Shown piece after piece: positions 17,402 to 25,679 of a stretch of DNA of 64,000 bases. The stretch lies in NCBI GenBank assembly GCA_934655875.1, contig CAKUHB010000010.1, forward strand, positions 1-64,000, written 5' to 3'. Numbering within the stretch: the first letter of the stretch is position 1; every line of letters begins with the position of its first letter. A program made the position numbers and the translations under genes. This stretch comes from an uncultured Oscillospiraceae bacterium. Its GTDB lineage: Bacteria > Bacillota > Clostridia > Oscillospirales > Oscillospiraceae. A model generated the notes under the pieces. That model worked only from the letters and a program-made list of their open reading frames with translations. It was not told the DNA's origin and searched no databases.

Positions 17402-18288
17402 CACTTCTCCTCCTCCCACTTGTTCAAAAGCCTAAAGTACTGTGCACACACAATCAGCAGGAAGAGCAGCAACAGTACGGTAACTGCTGAAGATCGTCCA
17501 AGCTGCTTCAATCCCCAGCCAATGTTATATGCATAAATCGGAACGGTCAGTGTTTTATTTGCCGGACCGCCGCCGGTGATCAAGTAAATGATATCGAAGC
17601 TATTGAAAATCCAAATCGTGCGAAGCACGACCAACAATCCAACAACAGTACGAATATGCGGAATTGTAATGTGCCAGAAAGACTGGAATGTATTTGCACC
17701 ATCAATTTGAGCTGCTTCATACTGATCTTTTGGTACGGTTTGCAGCGCTGACAGGATGTTGACCATGATCAGCGGCGAGCCGAACCAGATATTGATGAAC
17801 ACCAACGTTGCAAACGCCAGATTTCCAGTCAAAAATTCCGGCGCGGTTGAGCATAGTCCGAGCTTGATCAGAAGATTCGGCAAAAAACCGTAAACGCCGT
17901 TCAAAATCCACTTCCAGGAAAACGCCAAAACGATTGATGGAATCGCCCAAGGAATAATCAGGATTGTACGATAAATACTAGAGCCTTTTTTGATTCGGTT
18001 CAACGCCAATGCGCCGGTAAAACCGACTATTAACTGCCCCAGCAGAGAGAAAAAGGTCCATTTCAGGTCGTTCCAAAAGGCCGTCCAGAAATCCGGATCA
18101 GTCAACGTTTTAATATAATTATCAAAGCCGAGGAATCGATAAGTAGGCTTAATGAGATTTTTGTTTGTCAGACTATAGAAGATACTGGAAGTAACGGGAT
18201 ATAGCAGGAGTAAAATAACCACGGTGAGCGCGGGAAGAATAAACAGCCAACTGCTTGCTTTTGATGATAGCGTGCGCCTTCTTTTCAC
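17401..18288 (-). CDS. Sialic acid ABC transporter permease 1 (MalF-type)
   Basis: A 295-residue CUT1 permease. The first membrane segment is SSWLFILPALTVVILLLLYP and the EAA loop is YEAAQIDGANTFQSFWHITI. GTG 18288 was chosen because AAAGGAGGT precedes it and because the upstream part would overlap the strong hairpin at 18325-18349. It pairs with the overlapping second permease and the binding protein upstream, forming an importer for sialic acid or 2,7-anhydro-Neu5Ac. Confidence 0.9.
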   Translation of the reverse strand: MKRRRTLSSKASSWLFILPALTVVILLLLYPVTSSIFYSLTNKNLIKPTYRFLGFDNYIKTLTDPDFWTAFWNDLKWTFFSLLGQLIVGFTGALALNRIKKGSSIYRTILIIPWAIPSIVLAFSWKWILNGVYGFLPNLLIKLGLCSTAPEFLTGNLAFATLVFINIWFGSPLIMVNILSALQTVPKDQYEAAQIDGANTFQSFWHITIPHIRTVVGLLVVLRTIWIFNSFDIIYLITGGGPANKTLTVPIYAYNIGWGLKQLGRSSAVTVLLLLFLLIVCAQYFRLLNKWEEEK

Positions 18289-18324
18289 AATTTTGCAGAC
18301 CTCCTTTGCTGCGCTAGAGATAAA

Positions 18325-18349
18325 GGAGGCGGGGGAAGCCCCCGCCTCC
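18325..18349 (-). terminator. Leaky hairpin between binding protein and permease genes
   Basis: A perfect 11-bp stem (GGAGGCGGGGG-AAG-CCCCCGCCTCC) lies 20 bases after the binding-protein stop, followed on the minus strand only by TTTAT. Such structures commonly let the binding protein be made in excess over its permeases by partial termination and by protecting the upstream mRNA. Confidence 0.7.
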
Positions 18350-18369
18350 TGGGTCACCCCAATAAAATC

Positions 18370-19782
18370 TTATTCTGCTGCTTCAAACAACTCATTCAAC
18401 TGTTTGTTGGCGGCTGCCGCTGCGTCCTCAACAGATGTGCCGTTCAGGACGATGTCCTGGAACATATTCTCGACGACACGCTGGTTTGCAAGGATGCCAG
18501 CCTCGACGCAGGGACCATATTCCATGCCAATATAAGTGCCGTGGCTCAGAGCATCGCTAATCACACGCATTTCGGCTTCATACTTCTGAATCGTCGGATC
18601 CGCAAGGAACGTCGGATCATTTGTGATTTCCTTCAGAGCAGGAAGCATACCAACCGGAACAGAGTGCAGGAACGGGACATAAGTTTCCGGCTCATAGAAA
18701 GACTCGATGAATGCCTTGCAGATTTCAGGATGCTTAGAGTTCTTCCAAACAACCATCGGCATATTATTGACGATGTACTGCGGCTGCTCGCCTTCGTTGC
18801 GGGTGGGAATCGGTGCGCAGCTGATGGAATCCATCAGATCGGGGCGGTTTGCCTCAACGCCGCTGATATGGAAACCGGAGTTGAAGTCAAATGCGTTTTT
18901 GCCCTGATAATAGAGCGTCGCCTGATCGAGCGTGTTGTAGTTGATCGAGTCTGCCGGAGAATTTGTCTTATACATATCCGTCCAGAACTTGATGCCTTCA
19001 ACAATATCCGGATCGGTCAGGTTTGCTTTGCGGTCTTCTGTCAGAAGGGACTTGCCGCAGCTGCCAGCCCAGACATCCAAGAAGCACGTTGCATACATAT
19101 CGTTCGTGCCCATCGGAACAGAGCAGCCGTAAACTTCGCCATTCTCGCCCTGCGTGATCGCCGTCGCTGCCGCATTGAACTCGTCCCAAGTCGTGGGAAC
19201 ATCAAGATTGTACTTTTCCAGCAGATCCTTGCGGTACCACATCACAAATGCATGAGAGTAGATCGGCACCGCATAGCAGCTGCCATCATAGGTCATTTCC
19301 TGAATCGGAGATTCATAGAAACGGTCGCGGCCAATTTCGTCGATCATATCATCCAGCGGAATGATCGCGTCGGCGTTGATCATTTCGACAACCTGACCGG
19401 CCTGCGCGGTACTCATGTCGGGAACGTTGCCCGAGGCAAGGCCAGTCGTCCACTTGGTGTAGAAGTCTGCCCAGGAGTAAGTTTCAATGTTGATTTTCAC
19501 TTTGGGATGCTCTGCCATAAATGCATCGGCTGCCGCCTGAATCCGCTCAAGTCTTGGGCCCTGCGTGAACGAGTGCCAGAACGTGATCTCACCCTCCAGC
19601 TCATCCGCTGTTTCAACAGTCTCTGCCGTGTCAGCTGGTGTGGATTCTTCCTTCACAGTGGCCTGCGGGGCGTCCTGAGCCGTTTCAGCTGGAGGCGTCG
19701 TAGTGCTCTTTTCTGAGCTACAGGCGGCAAGGCAGCCAAGCAGCATCAGGGATGCCAGAAGAAGCGCTAAGTATTTTTTCAT
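18370..19782 (-). CDS. Sialic acid ABC transporter solute-binding lipoprotein
   Basis: A 470-residue extracellular binding protein of the SBP_bac_1 family. The signal ends in the lipobox LAAC (about residues 18-21), followed by a Ser/Thr/Glu-rich tether to ~residue 60. EITFWHSFTQGPR then begins the mature fold. It is the first gene of the nan operon and so is expected to be the most strongly expressed. A promoter and AraC-like half-sites lie upstream. Binding of 2,7-anhydro-Neu5Ac, as for the R. gnavus protein, or of Neu5Ac is inferred from NanOx and the sialidase downstream. Confidence 0.9.
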   Translation of the reverse strand: MKKYLALLLASLMLLGCLAACSSEKSTTTPPAETAQDAPQATVKEESTPADTAETVETADELEGEITFWHSFTQGPRLERIQAAADAFMAEHPKVKINIETYSWADFYTKWTTGLASGNVPDMSTAQAGQVVEMINADAIIPLDDMIDEIGRDRFYESPIQEMTYDGSCYAVPIYSHAFVMWYRKDLLEKYNLDVPTTWDEFNAAATAITQGENGEVYGCSVPMGTNDMYATCFLDVWAGSCGKSLLTEDRKANLTDPDIVEGIKFWTDMYKTNSPADSINYNTLDQATLYYQGKNAFDFNSGFHISGVEANRPDLMDSISCAPIPTRNEGEQPQYIVNNMPMVVWKNSKHPEICKAFIESFYEPETYVPFLHSVPVGMLPALKEITNDPTFLADPTIQKYEAEMRVISDALSHGTYIGMEYGPCVEAGILANQRVVENMFQDIVLNGTSVEDAAAAANKQLNELFEAAE

Positions 19783-19832
19783 AATAATCCCCTTCCTGTT
19801 TCACGTATTTTTGGTGGTTTTGCTATGGCTTC

Positions 19833-19897
19833 ATTATAGAAAATAATTTTTATTTTGTGTAGAGGATGGAACGATCAATCATAGCATTATTCGATCA
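19833..19897 (-). promoter_or_regulatory. nan operon promoter with AraC-type direct repeats
   Basis: On the minus strand TATAAT (19838-19833) is preceded at 17 bases by TACACA, a poor -35 box that suggests activator dependence. Upstream lie two direct copies of CGATCA (plus strand 19872-19877 and 19892-19897) spaced exactly 20 bases, two helix turns apart. This is the usual layout for an AraC-family activator. The AraC gene lies immediately upstream. Confidence 0.5.
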
Positions 19898-20824
19898 TAA
19901 TTTGGGTGATTCTTTCCTTGTGCGCACTGCCTGCCCTCGCGAGATCCGGCGATATTGATGCGGTGAAACGCCGAACACTTGCCTGAATGTGCGCGAAAAA
20001 TAGTTTGCGTCGCTGAATCCGACCTGATATCCGATCTCAGCGATCTCCCGATCGCTGGTCAGCAGCATTCTAGCCGCAGACGTCATGCGCAATTCTCGAA
20101 TATAATCGCTTGGTGATTTCCCGGTATGTGCCTTAAAAAGCCTTCTAAACGATGTCTGGCTGACCTGCGCCATTTCGCTGAGTGATTGTATCGTGAACGA
20201 TTCATTCAGGTGCGGTGTCAGATAGTCCACGACGACTTGAATTCGCGGATCTCTGTTGATGTTCTGTGTCTTGGCGTTTCTTCTGCGGATCGCCTCAAGA
20301 CTATGCGCATCCGGCACATCATGCTCAGACGGGGCTTCTGCTTCACCCTCTGCATTGGCGCGCTGGGTCAGGTAAGCGAGAATCAATTCCAGATTTCCGC
20401 GGATCCGAAACAGCCTGCTTGGATTCTGACTGGTTGCGCCTTGATAGATTTCCTGAAAATACGTCAGAACGCCCTCCTGTGCATTTTTCGTAATGGTCGG
20501 GATATGAAAGTACTCACCGAGAAAGTCGCTGTTGTTTAATCGTGCCGTGACGCAGAAACGAATAGAATAGAACTCAATATTATCACTCAGCGCCCAGCAC
20601 GACATGACCGCCCCTTCCGGTATGTAAGCGATCTCATTTTTGTGTACGATAATCTCCTCTCCGTTGATTTTGAATACAGCTTCACCTCTGGTAATAAAGC
20701 GGAGTAAGCAATAGGGGATATAATCCTCAGGAAAAAACCATCCGGAGTGAAAGGTGTACTTATCAACGTACAAAAAGTTGAAGCGCATCGCCGAATACAA
20801 CGATTGCGGAATGGTCGTCTGCAC
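19895..20824 (-). CDS. AraC-family regulator of the nan operon
   Basis: A 309-residue regulator with an N-terminal cupin-like sensor (residues ~10-110, including EDYIPYCLLRFITRGEAVF) and two C-terminal helix-turn-helix motifs (residues ~205-300). The first is FTIQSLSEMAQVSQTSFRR and the second is EIAEIGYQVGFSDANYFSR. GTG 20824, 8 bases after GGAGG, was chosen over longer in-frame starts that would run into the divergent gene's leader. It probably activates the sialic acid operon whose promoter lies at its 3' end and may also affect the divergent esterase gene. Confidence 0.85.
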   Translation of the reverse strand: MQTTIPQSLYSAMRFNFLYVDKYTFHSGWFFPEDYIPYCLLRFITRGEAVFKINGEEIIVHKNEIAYIPEGAVMSCWALSDNIEFYSIRFCVTARLNNSDFLGEYFHIPTITKNAQEGVLTYFQEIYQGATSQNPSRLFRIRGNLELILAYLTQRANAEGEAEAPSEHDVPDAHSLEAIRRRNAKTQNINRDPRIQVVVDYLTPHLNESFTIQSLSEMAQVSQTSFRRLFKAHTGKSPSDYIRELRMTSAARMLLTSDREIAEIGYQVGFSDANYFSRTFRQVFGVSPHQYRRISRGQAVRTRKESPKL

Positions 20825-21003
20825 TATGATTCCTCCAAACCAGTCAATAACGCCTTGTTTATGGTTGAAAAATGCTAGTAATGATGTATGTATTACTTTA
20901 AAGTTCTCTGAAAATCTGCTAGGATGAAGAAAAAAGAAATTAGGAGCTCGTCTCGAGCTTGTTTCGGTACCATTGTACAAGAATATCTAGGGAGGTCTAT
21001 CTT
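20825..21003. promoter_or_regulatory. Divergent promoter region between AraC and CE7 esterase genes
   Basis: This 179-base spacer is A+T-rich and holds a dyad GTAAT...ATTAC at 20878-20896 (5-bp arms, 9-base centre), a plausible regulator site. No clear -35/-10 pair stands out on the plus strand. The esterase ribosome binding site GGGAGG is at 20991-20996. Confidence 0.35.
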
Positions 21004-21939
21004 GTGGATTTACAAACGGTTATGTTGCAGGAAGCGCGTAAGGCTTATCCGAGCCACGAAGAAGTTGACCAGTGGGCAGATCGTCTCTTGAAGCAGTCAG
21101 ATGCGGTAGCAATTCATGCAGAGTTTGTGGATTACTGTCCAATCACGGTTCCCTTTGGAAACTCCCCCAATACGTTGGTAAATAAGTATGTTAAATTTAT
21201 GGCAAGCGACGGACGGAAGACCTTTTACGGCTATTGGCAGCCTGCGATCCGGACGCCTGCACCCTTGTTGATTAATCTTCCGGGCTATGGATCATCTATC
21301 AGTATGCATCCGCAGCTGGCCGATCAGGGCTTTCATATTCTGCATATCTCCCCGTTGGGATATACTGAGCCAGACCGAATTCAACCGGAAATGCAGCTCC
21401 CCGATGGGAACTGGCCGGTTCTTGACCACACCGCCCGCGGTCTTAAGGGGGGATATGAGGATTGGCTGTCGGATTGCCTTTTAGCAATTCGATGGGCACT
21501 GCAGCAGCCGGGAGTACTTCCGCAGATGTCTCTATTCGGGACGAGCCAGGGAGGCGGCGGGTCTCTGTTGCTTGCCTCAATTCTCGGTGAAAAGGTCAGA
21601 TGTGTTTGTGCTGATCTCCCCTTTTTGACCGATTTTCCGGTTACTGAATTAGAAGGACCGGCATACAGCATTCTAAAACCAGCCTATGAAGAAACGGATC
21701 ATGCGCAATTCTGGAATCGACTTGGATATATTGATACGCTTTCACATGCACATCGAATCCATGTTCCGGTCATGCTTTCTGCTGGAGGCTTAGATCATAC
21801 CTGCCCGCCAAAGACAATCGAGCATCTTTTCTCCAAGCTTGACTGCACAAAGCAGTATACGCTTTCAAAAAAAGTAGTTCATACGCACTCGCGCGAAAGC
21901 ATGGTGCTGTTTTCCGCATGGCTGCACTTATACGCTTAA
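21004..21939 (+). CDS. CE7-like acetyl esterase of the nan locus
   Basis: A 311-residue alpha/beta-hydrolase resembling the acetyl xylan esterase / cephalosporin-C deacetylase family (CE7). The nucleophile lies in GTSQGGGGS, matching the CE7 SQGG elbow, and the acid in AGGLDHTCPP, as in the CE7 D-x-x-CPP motif. A late His is in VHTHSRES. GTG 21004 follows GGGAGG; earlier codons lack a site. No signal peptide is present. Divergence from the AraC gene suggests shared control. Removal of O-acetyl groups from imported sialic acid is the likely role, by context only. Confidence 0.78.
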   Translation: MDLQTVMLQEARKAYPSHEEVDQWADRLLKQSDAVAIHAEFVDYCPITVPFGNSPNTLVNKYVKFMASDGRKTFYGYWQPAIRTPAPLLINLPGYGSSISMHPQLADQGFHILHISPLGYTEPDRIQPEMQLPDGNWPVLDHTARGLKGGYEDWLSDCLLAIRWALQQPGVLPQMSLFGTSQGGGGSLLLASILGEKVRCVCADLPFLTDFPVTELEGPAYSILKPAYEETDHAQFWNRLGYIDTLSHAHRIHVPVMLSAGGLDHTCPPKTIEHLFSKLDCTKQYTLSKKVVHTHSRESMVLFSAWLHLYA

Positions 21940-21985
21940 GGCGCTGCTGAGGCATTGATTCTTTCCGAATCTACGCAAGGATCAA

Positions 21986-22840
21986 TTATTGATGACGATT
22001 GGCCAGTGCCCGCATAATTTTCTCTTTGTTCCGCGCAGATGCTTCCGGGTTTTTACTGCAATACTCATGATACAGAATGTCCAGAACATAAAACTGCGCG
22101 ATCTTTGCGGCAACCGAGCCTTGCTGCAGGGGGGATTCGTTCGAACCGCATTGCAGCACAATATCCGATTTTTCCGCCCCGGGAGATTTGCAGAATCTCG
22201 TCAGCATAATAATTGTTGCACCGTTCTGCTTTGCTTGAGATAAAATATCCTCCATCTCAGTCGTCGCGCCGGAATAAGAAATAAAGAACAGAACGTCTTT
22301 CGCAGTCATGGTTGCCGCGGCAGAAATCTGCAAATGAGAATCATAAATGCTGAAGAACTTCGAGCTGACCGTGGAAAACAGATGCGCTGCTTCCTCCGCC
22401 ATCAACATGGAGCCGCCCTGTCCCATGCAGTAGACGATCTCTGCCTGACTGAGCACCTCTACTGCGCGGATCACTTGCTCCTTTTTCAGCAATTCAGCAG
22501 TTTGCTTCAATGCGGCAGAGTATTCACCGTATAGCATTCCACCTACGTTTTGGTGCGCAGTGGAGTCTGTCGTAGTTTCAGACTCTTGGCTGTCTGAAAA
22601 GGGTTCATAGCTCGGGTGGCTTAATTTCACAAGCTCAATTTTCAATGCCGTGTATCCGCGCGAGTGAAACCGTTTGCAGAAGCGGGTAATTGTAGCTTCT
22701 CCGACGTGACACGCCTCCGCAAGCTCGCTGATCGACATCATCTGCACTTCATCCGTATGATCCAGAATGTATTCCGCGATCCGCTTTTCAGAAGTTGTAA
22801 GTTCGTAGTAGACGCTACTCATTTCGCTCAGAATATCCAT
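21986..22840 (-). CDS. MurR/RpiR-family sugar-phosphate regulator
   Basis: A 284-residue regulator. Residues 1-75 carry the RpiR helix-turn-helix (MMSISELAEACHVGEATITR). Residues ~120-250 are a SIS domain (IVYCMGQGGSMLMAEEAAHL and FISYSGATTEMEDI), which binds phosphosugars such as GlcNAc-6-P or ManNAc-6-P. It is divergent from nanQ, and a TGAAA-N5-TTTCA dyad lies between them. RpiR proteins repress nan genes in several bacteria, so it is a second, metabolite-sensing control layer beside the AraC regulator. Confidence 0.88.
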   Translation of the reverse strand: MDILSEMSSVYYELTTSEKRIAEYILDHTDEVQMMSISELAEACHVGEATITRFCKRFHSRGYTALKIELVKLSHPSYEPFSDSQESETTTDSTAHQNVGGMLYGEYSAALKQTAELLKKEQVIRAVEVLSQAEIVYCMGQGGSMLMAEEAAHLFSTVSSKFFSIYDSHLQISAAATMTAKDVLFFISYSGATTEMEDILSQAKQNGATIIMLTRFCKSPGAEKSDIVLQCGSNESPLQQGSVAAKIAQFYVLDILYHEYCSKNPEASARNKEKIMRALANRHQ

Positions 22841-22955
22841 ATGTTTGCTCCATTTCGTCGTTCTATTGCCTTGAAATCATCCTTCATGCGCAAGGATAAT
22901 TTCCATATCTATATGCTACACCACACGAGGAAGTAATTTCAACCATCATATTAAA

Positions 22956-22970
22956 TGAAAATTTCTTTCA
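22956..22970. promoter_or_regulatory. Probable RpiR operator before nanQ
   Basis: TGAAA-ATTTC-TTTCA is a dyad with exact 5-bp arms in the spacer between the RpiR gene and nanQ. The TGAAA/TTTCA arms fit sites reported for NanR/RpiR-type repressors. It lies 30 bases before the nanQ start, where binding would block transcription. Confidence 0.5.
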
Positions 22971-23000
22971 TTTTTTATGAAAATAAACGAGGTATGATTC

Positions 23001-23447
23001 ATGATTTATGACACGCTTGCCAATGCCCATCTGTACCAGGGAATCAGTGATCGGCTCAAAAAGGGCTTGGATTTTCTGATCCATTCCAATTTTGCGTCGT
23101 TGCCCGATGGGCGTTATGAAATCGACGGCGATGATGTTTTTGCAAACATCGCACATGGAAGGACCGCGCAAAATACGCCAAATGCAGAAGCGCATGACGT
23201 ATATATCGACATCCAATTTCTGATTGAAGGACACGAACTGATTGGAGTCGCGCAACGAGAAACCTTAACGGAAGTTGAGGCGCATCCTGAGCGCGACATC
23301 TGGTTTTACACTGGGAAATATGAGTATTTGTCTTTGGGCGATAATCGCTTTATTATTCTATGGCCACATGATGCCCATGCGCCCAATCACGCTGTCGACG
23401 GCATCCCCGTTGCGACAAGAAAGTGCGTAGTAAAAGTACGAGTTTAA
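23001..23447 (+). CDS. nanQ: NanQ / YhcH-YjgK-YiaL family N-acetylneuraminate anomerase
   Basis: A 148-residue beta-sandwich protein of the DUF386 family. It has the typical start MIYDTLANAHLYQ and the metal-ligand pattern EAHDVYIDIQFLIEGHE plus FIILWPHDAHAPNHA. E. coli NanQ (YhcH) speeds interconversion of Neu5Ac anomers, supplying the form used by the lyase. GAGGT at 22989-22993 precedes ATG 23001. It is separate from the main operon and probably under the divergent RpiR regulator. Confidence 0.88.
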   Translation: MIYDTLANAHLYQGISDRLKKGLDFLIHSNFASLPDGRYEIDGDDVFANIAHGRTAQNTPNAEAHDVYIDIQFLIEGHELIGVAQRETLTEVEAHPERDIWFYTGKYEYLSLGDNRFIILWPHDAHAPNHAVDGIPVATRKCVVKVRV

Positions 23448-23497
23448 TATAGTGTACAAGTGCGCACCTAACTGCGTTATTTTCCCCTTTCCATAAA

Positions 23498-23544
23498 AGG
23501 AAACACCGCAAGATGAATCTTATGTATCATCTTGCGGTGTTCCT
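23498..23544. terminator. Hairpin downstream of nanQ
   Basis: A long stem pairs AACACCGCAAGATGA with TCATCTTGCGGTGTT and extends with AGGA/TCCT and one bulged A. T residues follow on the minus strand and few on the plus strand, so it could serve both nanQ and the convergent XRE gene. Confidence 0.55.
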
Positions 23545-23657
23545 GTTATGAAACTAAGTTAATGAGTGTTTCAAACAAATAGCTGTAAAAAAGCACACTG
23601 TTCCCCCATATACTAGTGTGGTCCAAAGACTTTTTATCCGCATTATTGAAGAACAGC

Positions 23658-23888
23658 TTACCTCATACTTTCATTTGCTGAATTGCTTTTGCGGCAAGTT
23701 GTAAAAAACTCGGCCATCGAGATTCCAAGCACCCTGCAAATTTGCTCAATGGTATCTACGGAGAGCTGGCTGCCTCTGCAGCGAGAGACGCGAAGCGTCG
23801 TGTAGGGGATGTTTCCGCTTTGGCATAGCTGGTATAATGTCATGTTTCTCTCATGCAGTAATTCATCCAATCGTGCGTGCGTATTCAA
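23658..23888 (-). CDS. Small XRE-family helix-turn-helix regulator
   Basis: A 76-residue single-domain DNA-binding protein. The helix-turn-helix spans residues ~5-60 (ERNMTLYQLCQSGNIPYTTL, then SVDTIEQICRVLGISMAEFF). TTG 23888 with AAAGGA upstream is the best start; a longer form from 23960 lacks a site. It sits next to degraded phage sequence and may be a leftover phage or element regulator. Its target is unknown. Confidence 0.65.
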   Translation of the reverse strand: MNTHARLDELLHERNMTLYQLCQSGNIPYTTLRVSRCRGSQLSVDTIEQICRVLGISMAEFFTTCRKSNSANESMR

Positions 23889-23970
23889 TGTCCTTTCACT
23901 CCTATCAAAAAAAGCAGGATAAACTTTTGATGATAGTATCATATCACAAACGTTGTCCAATAAACAGGAC

Positions 23971-24851
23971 TTATAAAACTCGCCCTACAATTCGGAACTC
24001 CAGTTCCAGTGACGCTGGTTTCGGTGCATATGCCTTGTTATAAGACACCAGCACCGGCTGCATCCGCCGCACACCGTTGCTGTCAAGGTAGGTTTCCAGA
24101 TCGTCCGGTTCCTGTTCGGCGTATGCCTTAATGTAGCCGCGTAACTCATATCGCGCTGTGAGAGGTTCACATCGTAGCCGTAACACTCGACCAGACACCG
24201 GCGCGGGCCGACGGCCAGCACATGGCACGGCACACGGCTGCCCGGCTGGTGGAGCGGCTGCGTGGAGAAGAAATAGCGCTGGGATGCCAGCGCCAGACGG
24301 CGGGAGGCGATGGCGAAGCCTGCTTCACGATCCACATGCGTAATGACAAAATCGATCTGAGCGCCCGGCATGTTCCGTAAGACGAACGCCGGGCGTTCTT
24401 CATTTTCCGGCCACATTTCCGTTTCCGGGATCAGGATGCGGGCACGGAACGGCACGATGACCGCACAGTACATCCGCTTCGTTTCCGTCTGACCGGTCTG
24501 TGCGCTGCGGACGGTCATGGAATGCGGATCGACGCCGATGATCGTGCCGCGCATGACGCTTCGGCTGCGGAAAGAGGCATAGATCGTGTTCCACTCCTGC
24601 CGCTGCTCCGGCGAGAGATCCTGATCGAGCGCACGGAAGTCCAGATCATAGAAGGACTTCTTCTCCGGTTCACTTGGGTCTGGCGATTCTTCCGCAGCGC
24701 TCGATTCTTCTTCGCCGTATGGCTGCACGGGTTCTTCGAATTATGTCTCCAATGTGTGCTGTTCTGCGGGGGTGAGTTCTTCAATGTCGGTGATTTCCGG
24801 CTGCACGGTTTCTTCCTGCAGCACTCCGGCTTCGGCTTTCTTTCTGGGCAT
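23971..24851 (-). pseudogene. Degraded phage/element S1-domain protein fused to another phage gene end
   Basis: Starting at ATG 24851 after GGAGG, the frame encodes an acidic N-terminus (MPRKKAEAGVLQEETVQPE). An in-frame TAA (about 24741-24743) interrupts it, and it then resumes in the same frame with an S1-like region (FRSRSVMRGTIIGVDPHSMT and FVITHVDREAGFAIASRRLA). Near 24160 it shifts frame at VSQRD-like sequence and continues as a different C-terminus (YIKAYAEQEPDDLETYLDSN), which looks like the end of a phage tail protein. One nonsense codon plus one deletion join make the gene dead. Proteins of this S1-like type occur in Clostridial prophages. Confidence 0.6.
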
Positions 24852-24869
24852 AGATAATTCCTCCTGTAA

Positions 24870-25512
24870 GAGCCTTTCAAACCTCAAATCCTCGCTGACG
24901 CAGCTGAAAAACGCGTTTGCGACGGCATTCGCGCCGATCTTACAGACAATCGAGCCGATCCTGACGCGGTTTATCAATATGCTGGCCAAAGCCGCGGATT
25001 ATATCGCGCGGTTCACGGCAGCCATGACCGGCAAATCCTCATATGTCCGTGCAACGAAGGTGCAGGAGGATTATGCAAAGAGCATTGAAGGAACCGGCGC
25101 GGCGGCAGAGGACGCCAGCAAGAGCATGGCGAAGTTCGACGAGATCAACCAGATCACGACGAAGGACGCCTCCGGCGGCGGTGGCGGCAGTACGGAAACC
25201 TCCCCGGCGGATATGTTCGAGACAGTCGCGATCGAACCGCTTGATTTTGCGTCGTGGGGTGAAGCCTTTTCCGCCATGCTTGACAAGATCCTCGTGGATG
25301 GCATCCCAAAGCTGAAGGACGCGTTTTCTTCGTTCGCGGTGTGGATGAATGATTTCTCGGCAAAGCTGTACGAAATGTTCACATTTCCCGGCGTGCATGA
25401 CAAGATCGTGCTGCTTGGGACGGAGATCGCGAACGCTCTGAATGGGCTGGTCAGTCAGATCAACTGGGCGCAGCTTGGAGCGGCGCTCGGCTTTCTGGTC
25501 AGCATACAGTGA
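24870..25512 (+). pseudogene. Phage tail tape-measure protein fragment
   Basis: About 210 codons of the interior of a tail tape-measure protein: LTQLKNAFATAFAPILQTIE, then FINMLAKAADYIARFTAAMT, a Gly/Ser linker (GGGGGS) and a hydrophobic helical end. It has no start of its own. The 5' end abuts the leader of the opposite-strand S1 gene and the 3' end runs abruptly into the tail of another reading frame at 25503-25512. It is a deletion relic of a prophage. Confidence 0.7.
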
Positions 25513-25569
25513 CCTTCAATTCCCAGACCAAAGAGGTTGTGAATATTTCTGCGAGTATCGGAGATTGAA
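25513..25569 (+). pseudogene. Short C-terminal relic of a phage gene
   Basis: Directly after the tape-measure fragment, one frame reads TFNSQTKEVVNISASIGD and stops (25567-25569). It resembles the end of a small phage protein whose remainder was deleted. It is too short for a family call. Confidence 0.35.
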
Positions 25570-25580
25570 GTGATAGCCGA

Positions 25581-25618
25581 TTAGCAGTCATGCATTCGAT
25601 GTGTGACTGCTAATTTTC
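25581..25618 (+). terminator. Terminator at the end of the phage relic
   Basis: TTAGCAGTCA pairs with TGACTGCTAA around a 13-base loop and is followed by TTTTCTG. This is a typical rho-independent terminator reading rightwards. Confidence 0.65.
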
Positions 25619-25679
25619 TGTAACCGCCAAGCGTATAATAACGCTATAGCCGCAAATAAAGAAAAATTGTAGTGTCTTC

